A stretch of 64,000 nucleotides of DNA from Phoronis australis (lineage: Eukaryota; Phoronida; Phoronidae): contig NMRA01000036.1 in NCBI GenBank assembly GCA_002633005.1, positions 852,440 through 916,439 on the forward strand, written 5' to 3'. Below, piece by piece: positions 10,632 to 23,425 of this stretch (position 1 is the first letter of the stretch; each line of letters starts with the position of its first letter). The notes beneath the pieces are model-generated. The model did not search any database. It was not told the origin of the DNA and saw only the letters and a program-made list of their open reading frames with translations. The position numbers and the translations under genes are program-made.

Positions 10632-11965
10632 ACAAAAGCAATGCGGAGCGCAGAAATGCGTCCACGATTGCATCCCAAAAGATGTGCTTCTTGCGGTGTT
10701 TATTGGTATCCTAAAAATGACCATTTGACGGCACAGAATACATTGAACACATCGGAAAATGGAAAGATATCGTTGACTCATGAAGCTATTTGCCGACTTT
10801 CATGACAATCCGTCTGAAAACTCCAAAGATACAAGGGCAAACGTAAAAAAAAATTCCATGAGGAACCATTTCGGTAATTGAATCCGTCCATCCGTTGTCA
10901 AGTAATAGGATTACAATTTAAAAGTTTAAAAATATCTTTCAAGGAGTTTAGGAGATACAGTCGTACATGCGTGCCAACATGGAGCACCACAGTAGTTGGA
11001 CCGCCTGAAAATCTAAGCCAGTCATGCTCCTGTCAGGAGGAACACATCTGCCAATTTTCATACTGATCCTACTCATGGTTTGGCGGATACAGAAGCAGAC
11101 TACAAATCAGATTAAAAAGTAATACGTTGGATCCTGCTTCACAAAATTGAAATGTGCGGTCGTTTTGTGCGCCAAATTTCACGAAAAGCATCTAGGAACT
11201 CTGCAAGTTACAGGGGCAAATGTAAAAATTGTTATTAGGGAGTACAGCTGTTGGACAGGTCTGAAACTTGTCGTCATGTGTTGCCACCTCCATATTAGCA
11301 CATCTTCTAAAATCCACTAAGACCTTGCATAGGGTAAAGATAACACAGTCGTGGAAGCAAAAATGTCACTAGGGGGCATCAGAGTAGCCGAACACATCCA
11401 AAAATCAACATCAGCCTCTGTCTTCTCACCAGGAGCACATCTTCAAATTTTAATAATGATCTTTCTAGCAGTTTGGTGGATGTAGTGGGTGACGTCAAAC
11501 ACGTACCATTTTTTAATGACCACGGGTGGCGCAGAATACGTCAAATTCGCCCAAAAATGAGAAGACGTCGTCGTTTCCTTGATAGTAATCTGTTTGCAAA
11601 ATTTCACGATAATCAAAACTGTCACCATACGTCGAATCTATCAGAAAACGGTAACCTGTCATCGTCTGTTTAACAGAAACTTATTTATTTAATTACACAA
11701 AAGTCCATCAACATGCTTCAAAGATACAGAAGACAACGGAAAAATGAAATTGCCACTAGGGGTTGGATCGTCGCTGTCTGTTGTCAACTTCACACAAATA
11801 CACTTGCCACATTTAATACAGATCCCGCAGAGATTTTAAGAGATACAGCCATAGACGCATAACTGCCACTAAGAGGCGCCACAGTAGTCACAGTGGCCCA
11901 AAAATCACCACAAGCCGTCCTCTTCACACTAGAAACATACACGCCAATTTTCAGGGAGTGCGAAT
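10632..11965 (+). repeat. HOR family, diverged copy
   Basis: It starts AACAAAAGCAATGCGGAGCG directly after the last L1-Tx1 fragment. It repeats diverged A, B and C subunits, for example TCACTAGGGGGCAT at ~11366, ACCACGGGTGGCGC at ~11519 and GCCACTAAGAGGCGCC at ~11866. The 3' terminal GGAC run and hairpin are missing, so the copy is truncated near 11965. Confidence 0.75.
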
Positions 11966-11969
11966 TTTC

Positions 11970-13660
11970 TATCATGCAGAAAATGACAGATTTCGCTTAA
12001 AAATTTTAGAGTAGCTGTTGATCAGTTATGAAAAACCTGTGCTGAGTGAGTAGCTCACAGGTGTGTGCCACACGATGGCCCTGTTCCGTTAGTCCTGTGG
12101 GCTCCCTACCGTGTGATACATTCCTTTGAATTCTGGACGACAACGGTAGAACATTGACTACAAATTTAAGAGAGTTGTTGTACAAATGCGACTTCGTTGT
12201 TGTTGCGTGGGCAACATCGAATACGTTTGTTGAAATATTCTCACAAAGAGTGAGAGATTGCGCATTTCGAGAATGAGAGAGCGGTGTGTCAAACAGTAGT
12301 AACTTGGTTCTACTTGATAAATTACAAAACAATTTATAAGTGGCCGAATATTTGGAGGTTTTAAAATGTGTGAAACTCAGAAGAAATTTTCAAAACTTCG
12401 ATGTTCAAACCATTCTCTTGAAGGAGAACGTGGAAGGGGTGAGCTGATCGTGAACTTAGAATTTGCCCATTTTGCAAGAAATTAATGATGTTAGAGATAG
12501 AAGATGAGTATTCATATTTGGTACGGTGTTTTTGTATCGGGAATGTAGGCAACTGCAATAAGTGTAATTACTCAGGCAGTATAAAGTTCATGAGGTGTGT
12601 TCATGAGTCTGTCCTAGAAAAGTTTGCACTGTTTACAAAGACTGCATTCCATATCAGAAGTCTTCTGTAAATTCTCGAGATGTGACATATTTGTTTGTTT
12701 GTTGAGTAATGTACAACTCGGTAGGTGGCCATGTATGTACTTATATATTATTATTGATTAAAATGACGCAACACTACCACAAGTGGCAAACTTCTTCGAA
12801 GTACATGCATTTGTGAGAAGAGTGATAAATCTGGTACGTGAATATCTGGCAGCTGAATCAGCAAAAGAAATTTCGCTACATTTACAAAACGATACTCAGC
12901 AACCAAACAGCAACTTTGAAGATACTCGAGGTCGAACAAGAGGTGAAGAACAAAACGTTTCCGACCAACTACCAGAAACAGAAACCTCGAAGGCAACCTT
13001 AAAGCTTGCCGGGCCGCCATCAAACCGGTTAGATAAAGAAACGATGCAACAAACTCCATGGTGTCTTCGACATCGGCGATGGAACCTCCTATAGCTGTGA
13101 CACGCATCTAACATCAAAGTGTACATACAGTGACGCCAATCTGCTACTTTACTTTTTAAACCCAGCAATTTTTGTTACTCTAAAAGATCATAAATGACAT
13201 AAAGTTGCAATAAAAATGGAATTACATGTACGTTATTCGTCTTGAATTACGGGCTTCGCACATTTTCTTCATCAAAGTGGAAATCGTGATGATGCAGTCG
13301 AAGGGAAATTTACTTTTTGAGTAGTTTATTTTACTTTGAATTTTGCGATTTTGACTTTACCAAAATATCATTGAATGCGTTCTTATGAAGCGAACACCAA
13401 ATGCACAAAGATGGCGTTTCACAAAATTCGTTGAAAAATTTCTTGTTTATGACACTAATTAGTATTTTAAGTCAGTGTATCTCATGAATCCAGCAACCAT
13501 AATGACAAAGCCATCTTCACTAATTATTGGTTGCTATGGCAAAGGGTGAAAACTCCAGATAATTGACAAAGCTGTATGAAGACTTCCTCAGGATATCACG
13601 TGCACATCACTCCCAGCTCTCACCAATTATCTATAGACTGACCGTCAATTTTGTGGCTGG
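11970..13660. other. no recognised gene; one unassigned open frame
   Basis: A 103-codon plus-strand frame at 12783-13094 (polar, low hydrophobicity) overlaps a minus-strand frame of similar length. Neither resembles a family I know or shows splice context. The rest is AT-rich and featureless. Confidence 0.4.
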
Positions 13661-13668
13661 AAAAATTT

Positions 13669-13980
13669 TGTATGCACGCTACGAGGCTTCATTTCAGGAA
13701 GTTATTCAAGAGATGAGGTCCATTTGAAAACATTCTTCTGACAGGAGGTTCTTGTATGCAACCTAAGAAGTTGAAATTTCATAATTTTATATAAGCGACG
13801 AGGTCCACCAGAAAACATTCGCGCTAAGTGAGAATGCTGTGTGCACGCTATGAGTTTCAGTAATCTTAAACAAGAGGCGAGTTCTGTAAGAAAATATTCC
13901 TCTGACAGGAGGTTGTTGAAGGCATGCTATAACGTTTTATTTTAATGAAAGAGATAAGGTTCACCAGAAAGATATCATGA
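13669..13980 (+). repeat. degenerate ~83-bp tandem repeat, about 3.7 units
   Basis: Units start near 13669, 13753, 13839 and 13919 with TATGCACGCTACGAG-like sequence. They share GAGGTCCACCAGAAAACATTC and TCTGACAGGAGGTT blocks. Divergence between units is high. Confidence 0.6.
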
Positions 13981-13984
13981 GAAT

Positions 13985-14930
13985 TAAAGAGCCTGGCGGA
14001 TCTCCGATGTCGTAAGTCTTGAAAGAAATGCTTGTGTACGCCCCATAAAACAACATGCCAATTGCAAGTTTTGTTCGTGTCTTTAGGCAAGCGAGGGGAA
14101 GGGTGCTTCTAGATCCCGAAATCCCCATACAACAGGATAATTAACGATTGGAAATATTTGAATATCGATCAGGTGGCGAAATGCGGCAATAGAAATATGC
14201 ACACGAAAATATAATCTATCGTTACTTATTTCTTTTGTGAGGTTAGTTTACAACAAAGACAAGCAAGCCAAAAGTTTTAGAGCTGGCAAGACTCGTGATA
14301 TGTAATTACTTTTTATTAAATCTTTTTTGAACTCAATGACGATAGATTTTATTATCACATTCATGTACCACGAGAATTTAGCCGGTCTGATATGAAGTAA
14401 AATAAGAAGGAAATGCGTAGGAAGCAATACGTGTGGGTTAGTACCTGAAAATCAGTCATTGTTTTACGATTCTGACTAATTCATAAAACATTTTTTTTGT
14501 TTCCATGACGAAACATTTATTAATTCAACTAACCAGTACATAGTTGTGCAGAAATATGAAATCTAGTTAAGTGTACATCAAACAGAGTATCATCGCATAA
14601 GTTAATTTCTCATAAAACATTTGAATACGATTTTTTATTCAAGATTATTCAATTTATGTTGACTTTTGAAATTTTGGAGTTTAATAGTAGCGCAGACGCA
14701 GACAATGGCGTCACACTAAATAATATGCAGACCCAAGTGTGGACAAGACAGGTGACTACATTCAAACGGGATTTTTTGATTTATTGCAAAACTTGCTGTC
14801 TTAGATTGTTCCTTCCTCACAATACCAACAACATGACATAATGGACACGAAACAAAACTGGATAATCGTCATCTTGAAATCGACGCGCTTTAGAGAAGGT
14901 CAACTTGAACATTTCATAAACTCAACATCA
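13985..14930. other. no recognised feature
   Basis: AT-rich sequence without repeat copies, domains or splice-flanked frames that I can identify. Confidence 0.45.
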
Positions 14931-14934
14931 GGGT

Positions 14935-15795
14935 GTTCCATCGAAACAGGAACCCCGGCGTAAATCAGATATCCCAGAGTCGAAAACAAACTCCAGCACC
15001 TTCAAAACAGCCAACCAGCCCGAAAAACTCGAACTCTGACTTTTAAAACAGGAACCCCGGGGATTGGACAGGACACTCGGGACTGAAACACCACTCCCGT
15101 ACTTCTACCAAACATTGCTTAATGAAAAATAAATCTTTCTATTTTAAGTATTTGTTGTTATATGTTGTTTTACTATCTGAGAATTTTAGACAACTTGTGA
15201 CGGATTGGCGTTCTACGTTATTCTACTGCTAAAATTGTGGTGCGATATTTTGCGTCGGCTTTCGGCCGCCATGAAATATTGCGTCATCTTGGCCGGCTTC
15301 TTTTACCCCCAATTCTTCAAACAACTGTTCTTCTTCTACGAGGTTGCGTACATGTCACAACAAATTAATCAACAATGGCACTCCAAAGTCGCAATAATAT
15401 TTTCTAGAGACAGTATTGAAAAATCTGAAATTAACTAATTATTCACCGAAAACAACGTGTTGAGAGTATACATTATGTCCAAATTCTCCCACATTCAAGT
15501 TGCACGAGTTTTACCGATAAAAATCAAATATCAAAGTCAATGTAATATTTACCTATTATTATTGACAATTCTTAACAAAAATGTGGAAAATAACTGGAAA
15601 GCTATTGAAGATGCTTTAACTCAAAGTTTCAGGCAACTGACAACGGTCTCAGAAAATTTAAAAAGTCTGAGTTTCCTGTCCGATCCCCAGGGTTCCTGTT
15701 AGGGCTGGTTAGATCTTATGAAGGTGATGGAGTTTGTTTTCGACTCCGGGATATCTGTTTTACACCAGGGTTACTATTTCGATGGAACAGCTTGT
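14935..15795. mobile_element. foldback element with ~140-bp inverted arms
   Basis: The left arm (about 14935-15075) and right arm (about 15655-15795) are inverted copies. Shared blocks, read on the left arm, are TGTTCCATCGAAA, AGATATCCC-GAGTCG, AAACAAACTCCA, CACCTTCA, CCAACCAGCCC and GGAACCCCGGGGAT. The roughly 580-bp centre has no domain. Frames over the arms are shadows. No target duplication was resolved. Confidence 0.75.
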
Positions 15796-15799
15796 AGAC

Positions 15800-16405
15800 A
15801 TGGAATGCCAACTGCTGTATGCGACCCATGCATTCTTGAGCTAGAGCTTGCGACCCCGAGATTTAATAACAGAACTGGCTGCAAGAGTATACACAGTGAA
15901 TTTCCGGTTGTGTTCTCTAGCGTTGTAGTTAACAAACAAGCTTAATTTCGTTATCTCATCTTCATTTCGTCTTTTTTGTTCATGGAATTACCAATGGGAG
16001 ACTCTAAAAGTACAGTTCCAGATAACCAGTGATTTCTCGGCAAAGGTAGTCATCAAATCAGTTATTTACACTGGTCATTCATTATACGAAACCGAACCGT
16101 GGCCCTGGCTTGATGCCGGGAGTAGTTTGACCTCCTAATGTCTTTTCGGCTCCAGTCTAAGAGCCAGCAATTATATTTCAACAGTGTTTGGTATTTGGTT
16201 GATAAAAAGGTATCATGTTGACGTATTTAAATGCTGAACAAATATCTGTAGCCACTTTTGACAATCTATCAAACAGGATTTTTGCAACAAGACATTTTTG
16301 GGAAGTAAAATTTTGTTACAGCACAGTATTTTACGGAAAGAAGATGCATAAGTTTAGGTCCTATTAGCAGTTGTGTCTACAGTTACATAAGTTTAGGCCC
16401 TATTA
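15800..16405. other. no recognised feature
   Basis: The only pattern is a short local duplication (CATAAGTTTAGGYCCTATTAG) at about 16347 and 16387. Confidence 0.4.
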
Positions 16406-16417
16406 GCAAGTGTGTTT

Positions 16418-16555
16418 ACTCGTGTGTGTGCATGCGTGTGTGTGTGCGTGTGTGTGTGCGTGTGCGTGTGCGTGCGTGTTTGTGTGTGCGTGTGTGTTTG
16501 TGTTTGTGTNGTGTGTTTGTGTGTGTGCGTGCGTGTGTGTGTGTGTGAGTGTACA
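16418..16555 (+). repeat. (GT)n/(GTGC)n microsatellite
   Basis: Alternating GT with interspersed GC and GTTT; one N at 16510. Open frames over it on both strands are artefacts of the repeat. Confidence 0.95.
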
Positions 16556-16559
16556 TATG

Positions 16560-16808
16560 CAAGCATATGAATCATTAATTTCTTTATCTTCTATTTATCA
16601 TATTTTATTTTTTATTTTGATTCATCAGTCTTTCCGTGTTAATTACTTGTTCTTTGCTTATTACTTAAATTTGTCTTTCACTTTGTAATTCTGTTATTGT
16701 CTTGCTATCTGTTTGTTTTTACTGAGGGCCCCCATGGAAAGCAGTGTGAACTGATGGGGCTACCATCATTGTAAATATTACATTAATAAAATAAATAAAA
16801 TAAAATAA
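16560..16808 (+). mobile_element. 3' UTR and tail of a non-LTR retrotransposon
   Basis: A T-rich trailer leads into GAGGGCCCCCATGGAAAGCA, then GGGGCTACCATCATTGTAAA and a tail of repeated AATAAA units. This layout is typical of CR1-like 3' ends. No ORF2 sequence remains upstream. Confidence 0.6.
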
Positions 16809-16916
16809 ATTAAGCCTTTTCCATTCTTTCTAGAATAGTTCATTTGTACGATGTTTACTTGATGCCAAATAAAATGTTAATTTGATTTCTGAGCAGTAAT
16901 GTCGTCTACAGTATAA

Positions 16917-18663
16917 CAAGAGCAACGCGGAGACTTTAAATGCGCCCAGAGTAGCAGCGCAAATGGTGTGCTTATGTGAGTCGTTATAATTTCGTATACT
17001 GGCCATTAGATGGTGCAGAATGCATCAAACCTATCTGAATTGAAAAGGTGGCGGCGTCTCTGTAAAGCAGAACTATTTCCAAATTTCAAGAAAATAAGCC
17101 AAGGAACTAAGATATAGAGTCAAACGTAAAAAACAATTGACGCTAGAGGCACAGCTATAGCCCGATGGGTCTGAAACTCATCGTCATCTATTGTCATCTT
17201 TATAGAAGACCATCTGCCAAATTTCGTAAAGATCCTTTAAACGTTAACGAGATACAGCCGTAGATGCAAAAAAGCAAAATTGATCCTAAGAGGCCCCAGA
17301 ATATTCAAAAACATTCGAAAATCAACATCACCCGGGTCTGCGCATCAAGACCACAACCGTCAATTTTCATAATCGTCCTTTGAATAGTTTGGCAGATAGA
17401 GAGGCAGACGTCAAAGACACACGCAAAATTTTTTTAATGGCTACCAGGTTGCGCAGAAAACATTAAATTTGTCTGAAAATGGGAAGGCGTTGTCAACACC
17501 GTAATAAATACCTATTTTCCAATTTTTCCTATTTGTCATGAAAATATATTCATGAACTCCGAATATACAGAGGAAACGCAAAAAAAATATTATTAGGGGG
17601 CACAGTGGTAATTGGATTAGTTCGATATTTGTTACCGTTTGTCGTGGGTGCCACAGGAACGTATCCTTCAATTTTCACAAAGCACCTTCAAAGCATTAAG
17701 GAGATTCGGCCTCAGACGTAAAAAAAACAAAATCACCACTAAAGGGCGACACGGTAGTTGAACCCGTCCGAAAGTCAACTTCAGTCGTGGTTTTCCCATC
17801 ATGAACACATATGTAAATACTCATAATGATCCTTTTAGCGGTATGACAGATAGGGAGGTGAACGCCAGAAAACGGACGCAAAAATATCAAAAATGGCCAC
17901 CAGATGACGCAGAAAACATCAAATCTGAAAATGGGAAGGCGTTGTAGTCTCCTTAATAGAAACCTGTTAAACGTATTCCATGAAGATACATAACTGAAAT
18001 CCGAAGATACTGTACAGAGGCAAACGTGAAAAACATTTTGGCCCTAGGGGACACACAGGTATTTGGATCAGTCCGACACTCGTTACTGTTCGTCGACGGC
18101 TCCATAAAAATACCTTATTCAAATTTCATAAAGATCCTTCGAAGGGTTACGGAGATTCTGCCGTAAACGCTAAAAAATAAAATCTCCATTAGGGGACGAC
18201 ACAGTAGTCAACTTCAGTCATAGCGTTCTCATCAGGAACACATCGGTAAATTTTTACAATGATGCTTTGAGCGATAGAGAGGCGGACGTCAGAAAACGGA
18301 CACAAAAATAACAAAAAAAGTCTACAAGGTGACGTAAAATCCTTCGAATCGGTCCGAAAATGGAATGGCATCATCGCCTTCATATTAAAAACCTATATGC
18401 CGAATTTCATTGAAATCCGTCGAGGAACTCCGAAAAAACAGAGGCAAACGTAAAAAAAATAAATTGCCGCTAGGGGCATAGCGGTATTCGGGTCGGTCCG
18501 AAATTCGTCGTCGTCTCTCGTAAGCCACATAGGAACACGCATAACAAATTTCAATAAGATCATGCGAGGGGTTTAGGAGATACGGCCACGGACGCCGGAC
18601 GCCCAGACATAGATGACGGCAACATGCACGCACACATAAATATGTGGCCTCCGCATAAAAACG
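16917..18663 (+). repeat. HOR family, full-length diverged copy
   Basis: It begins AACAAGAGCAACGCGGAGAC and ends in GATGACGGCAACATGCACGC plus the terminal hairpin. Subunits repeat in the same C-A-B order as at 2914-4680 but are more diverged. CTCF-core-like starts include CCACCAGATGACGC (17897) and CCATTAGATGGTGC (~17005). The GGACGGAC run before the end is reduced to CGGACGCCGGACGCC. Confidence 0.85.
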
Positions 18664-18669
18664 AATTTC

Positions 18670-19720
18670 TTTACCTTGTAAACGATTCGGATACTTTGTG
18701 TTACCGACAGCGTACAGGTACATTGTACTTGACAATTGTCCCACTGTCATACTTTTTAAAATTTCCCTGCCATTACGTCACATCATCAAAACGTCTGCTT
18801 TCTGACACACGACGAAATTAACATATCATTCACAATTACGACTTCCTTTGCAACATAGCTTTGTCTTTCCTTTCGACCAAAAAGAAGAAAACGAGATGTT
18901 TAGATTTCGTGCGCTTTTGAGTGATGAAACTCGCGTTCGACAAAAATGCCAGGACATTTTAGTGTGTTACGGCAAACGTTTCATCCTTGCGTTTTGACAT
19001 AGACCCAGATCTCTCGCTCTTTACTCGGCTGCTCCGTTTGTTTAGTCTCCAGTGTTGACAGCTATGCTAGAGGTGTTCAAAATAACACTGTCTCTTTGCT
19101 ACAAATATTGCTATTTTCCAGGGCCCACTCTGGTTAGTACTATAACAACGGTATAAATGTGTTCCAAATGTCTCTTGTTTACGGTGACACACACTAGATG
19201 TATCAAGATTACACATTGTTACTTTTTGAAGAAATGAGTTTATTTCTAAACTTCTAACTAAAGTCCCAACTGCAATCAGTGTATATGGCTATCCAAAAGA
19301 TATTTCAAAGCTACACAATAGATATTTGCTCAGTTTAACTATCAGAAAACATTAACTCCAAATTTCGGAAATACGTTTGGAGCAATTAGTTTATCTCATC
19401 TTTGTAAATGTCACTTTATCCTCAAATTTTAATGAAGAATGGCACCAAAGGGCCAATTAACGTATAAAGATGTATAATTGTCGATGTATGCCTCACTAAA
19501 TTCTTCAGACCAACAGTGACGGATGCACATCCTAAAATCCTTGTCTTCATCCGCGAGCAGTCTTTTGAATCATTGACAATAGTTCCCTGCTTTCTTAATT
19601 AGTCACTCATAAAAAAACTCTTGATTAACTTCCTTTTGATGTTACTTTTACACTCTCAATTAATTTATATTAAAATTAACTAGTTGATTACTTCAGTGAA
19701 TGAATCGACCAATTAGTGCA
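18670..19720. other. no recognised feature
   Basis: AT-rich; no domain or family copy seen. Confidence 0.4.
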
Positions 19721-19724
19721 CGAA

Positions 19725-20445
19725 AGAATTTTTATTACACTCTCTAATTTTTCACATGTTGGTAGCATTCTTGTTTTCTAGAATTAAACATATTTCTTGA
19801 ACTTGTGAAGTATGCAAAATAATAAATTACTTATGGAGTAAATTATTAATTATTTGCTTCTGGTATAATCATGCAGTATTAGGAGCTACCAAAGGGATTT
19901 CTAAGGACATGACTCTTATGCAATTCGGTTGAGAAACGGCGGAGTCGCAAAAGATTTTAGCGACAGTAGAGAAGGCGACCCTTTTGCCAATTGTCTAATG
20001 TTAAAATATATATATTTGTTATTGTTTGTACCAAATACAGGATTTTATTATCGTATTAGAGCTCAGGTGGTGCTTGAACATGTGAATATATTTTAAAGGA
20101 ATTATTGTAATTATCGTCTAGATGACTTTAGGTAACGCCTATTAGCTACACGTATGCAGCGGCAGTATCCACGGCCGGCTTCCCAAATCGAGGAATGGAA
20201 AGAGATAATTCCCCGTTTCACGTTTGGGGCCATTAGATCGCAAAATATTCCAAAAAACAAAATTTGTCCAGAGTAAGTTTTCAATAATTGTAGTTCTAAA
20301 TTTTTATATATTTTGTACTAAACAAACATACCACCTTAAACCAATAATTTCAAAACAAGAAACAACACTGGAACAGACGAATTGAAACAAATCCAACGCA
20401 CGAGCGGCGGAACCTCAGCCGCGCGAACGAAGTTGGTGTTCAGTT
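19725..20445 (+). repeat. R3 repeat, copy 2, split by a ~380-bp insertion
   Basis: The left half (19725-19965) carries GACTCTTATGCAATTCGGTT and TTTTAGCGACAGT. The right half (about 20345-20445) carries CTGGAACAGACGAATTGAA and CGAAGTTGG. In copies 1 and 3 these halves are contiguous, so 19970-20345 is an insertion or replacement of unknown class. Confidence 0.7.
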
Positions 20446-20449
20446 CTAT

Positions 20450-23420
20450 GCGCATTCTTATGTGAAGCTGTTTGAGCTGAAACAACTAATAAACAAAATC
20501 CTATTTTTCTTATTGCATAGCATATACGATAGATATGAAACATGAACAAACTCAGTATAACGGATTGTGTAGAAGCCAAAACGCTAACATTTGATGTACT
20601 CAAAACTCAGAAAAAAACGTTTATTTACACCGACGTAATAAAACTAGTAAAGCATAACAAAAATGCTGGATAGTTGTTACACATTATGGGATTACTGTTG
20701 GGTGGGATAATTTTTTGAAGCTTTAAAACAATTAAATCGTTTTCGTTTATTGAAAACACAAGGACCCGGGACCAAAATTTAGAAGCACAAATACTTAAAT
20801 TTGTGCTCCATTTTTCAATCTAAATACTCAACGTCCTTGTGAACTTAGTTACAATTGATATTTTGCCTGTGCTTGTAAAGCATGTGGAAGTCGACTTGTC
20901 CCAGCGTGTCGTTCACTTTGACAAGCGTAGTAAAATTTGCCAGCTCTTTGCCCGGCCAAAAATAACCTCTCATCTGAGTAAGGACCAAGTTTATAGTGGT
21001 CTTAACCAAACTTTAGTTTCCTCGACGGAACGCGAGTTTATTGGTGCTTTATAGTCTTTGATAATTGAGGCAACTTTATTTTTTCTTGCAGTTTCATTAA
21101 ATGTTATACGTATTATACATTGCGAAAGTAAATCACTCATTTCATAGGTAATACTGGAAAAATTCGGGTTGAATCACAGAAAGGCCTTTCCATTAGAAAA
21201 ATAATATATGTAGTACGAAAATCTTAAACTCGATACATGTATTTTTTAAATGTTATAACCGGTGTAGTTGGCCTATAATAACAAATCAAACAATCAAATG
21301 TACACAAAAAATTTCCCTGACCCCGTTATTCTTCTATGTTTATTCCAATGTCCGCAAATATAGAACCGGGCTTTTTAATGTGAACCAACTATGAAACATT
21401 TAGTTCGTACATGCATGTAATTAACATTTTCTCATGTATTGTTTCCGACCAAACTTGTCTTCTACATACTTTTACGACAAGTCCACAAAACCTATCAACA
21501 TTACCTATGTTATTAGCCACGTCACAATCATAGCAAACACAAAACAATAAGCTGAATTCGTAGATTATCGTTTCCGGGAACCACCTGTGAACGTTCTGCG
21601 GAGACAGGTTAACGAACAAAGGCTTAGCTTTGCTGGAAGCCACGTGTTTCAGGCGAATCTAAGTTTGATCAACGGATTAGAGTTTGGGCACTAACAAACA
21701 GGATCTAGCTGTACACGAGTAAATAAACAAGGTGCGTTTGGGAAATATTGAAATAATACAATTGAAGAGTAGTTGATGGAACGTAACAAGCCGAGACTCG
21801 ATATTTTAGGAACCAAAAAATACACGAAAACTGTGTTGTGCGCTTTGCTTTTAAGAAAACAAAAAATCGTGAATGTCATCCAAATGGGATTGGTTATAAA
21901 AATAGTGTTGAATGTAATAAAACAATTGCTCAATTAGCCCATCAGTGGTTGGTATTTTTACAAATAGTCAAACCTGCATAAAACACAGAATATAATACCC
22001 ATTTGAAATAAATGGGGTCACGTACAATGCCCACAAAATCCATACCTGTTATACCTGTGCCACACGTTCTAATTTCCAAGCTTCAAATGCAATTAAGCAA
22101 CTGGAGATGTTTTACCTTCAAAGACACAATGTTCACTGAAGAAACATTGCACAGTCTATAATTTATCAAATATATTTATGGCGAAACATCTCTATTTATG
22201 TCTTGCTCAAATTGACAATCTGCTGCAAGCAAATCACACAAAAACTAGAAAGCTCTCAATAGTAATTTTAAGTGTCTGTGATAACAGTTATGTCCGCGAA
22301 CGTTTAAGTAAATAAGAAGTACAAAGCCAGTTTAACTTGTCTTGTTGTGGTGACGAGCGTGTTGAACATAATCAGACATTCACACAGATGGACAAGCTGA
22401 TGTCCCCAAACATTTGTAACGTCATCGGTGGCCGGCATTGAAACAACTTATTCAGGAAAACAATTGCTTTGTTCCAAAACACAACGAAATTTAACATATG
22501 CATAAACATGGCTTTCTGATACGTCTCGCCATACCTATGTCACTGCAAATGACGACCTCCCAAGGTCGGACCAATTGTTACACTAATCGGCACGAGGAGT
22601 AGTAGTGAAGTTGTCTTTCAGCAAGCATTGACAATTATAATGTCACCATTACGCTAACCATCAACCGCAAATAACCCAATGCGGTAGCTTAGTCCCGGTT
22701 TTCCCTGACACCATCATCGTTGCTAGCTTGCGTGTTCACTTCCAATAATAATTTGACAGCAATAGTTTGACTTGAACTAAAACCCAAGGATTGTTAAGAA
22801 CAAACTGAACAGTTAAAATTGCACGTACCCGCTTGGTATTGTGTGCACGGATTAAACAACATGCCAGAGTACTTACTGTTGCAAAATAATTAGACACGCT
22901 CATTTCACTTTTGTAAGCAAAATACAACCAAACTAATTTACCCAGTATAACTATTATTATTGTAATCGGTATTCTTGCCATCACCTAAGTATAACCAGTC
23001 TCGTAGTAATTGTTATTCCTATCACCAATAAAAGCAAATTACTTCCATTTGTTTGTCGCTTTTAAATACATCTTCAGTCATCACTACCTTTAAGCATACA
23101 CTTTAAACAATTACAAATATTTTAATTTATTATTATGATTGTTAGTATTATTATTACTAGTATAACATCATTATATTAATAATATCATCATATTGTTTTT
23201 ATTATTATTATCATTATCATTATTATTATTAATTACTAAACTTCTTCTCATCACATAAAGTCACTACAATATGAACACTTTCCAGCAAACTGTAATCATA
23301 AATGTAAAACGCAGCAAATCGTAACTTAAATAAATAAATAGAAAACAGTCAGCATTTTACTTGAAACACAGAATGAAAACTGGGAGAGATCCATTTGATA
23401 AGTATAATAATGAAACTGAT
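20450..23420. other. probable start of T-brain intron 1; no exon found
   Basis: The minus-strand intron that leaves the T-brain exon at 23425 must run through here. I searched by eye for the next T-box exon (expected to start RMFPFLSF) on the minus strand and did not find it. The stretch holds an (ATT)n-rich tract at 23115-23240 and otherwise nothing recognised. Confidence 0.4.
23115..23240. repeat. imperfect ATT/TTA trinucleotide microsatellite
   Basis: Runs of ATT/TTA broken by ATC, lying within the presumed T-brain intron 1. Confidence 0.85.
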
Positions 23421-23425
23421 CTTAC

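Noticed and set aside
12751-13107. Overlapping ~100-codon frames on both strands as a gene
   Set aside because: No domain, splice context or repeat relation; two antisense frames of equal quality argue for chance.
16393-16688. Cys/Val and His/Thr-rich frames on both strands
   Set aside because: They are translations of the GT microsatellite.
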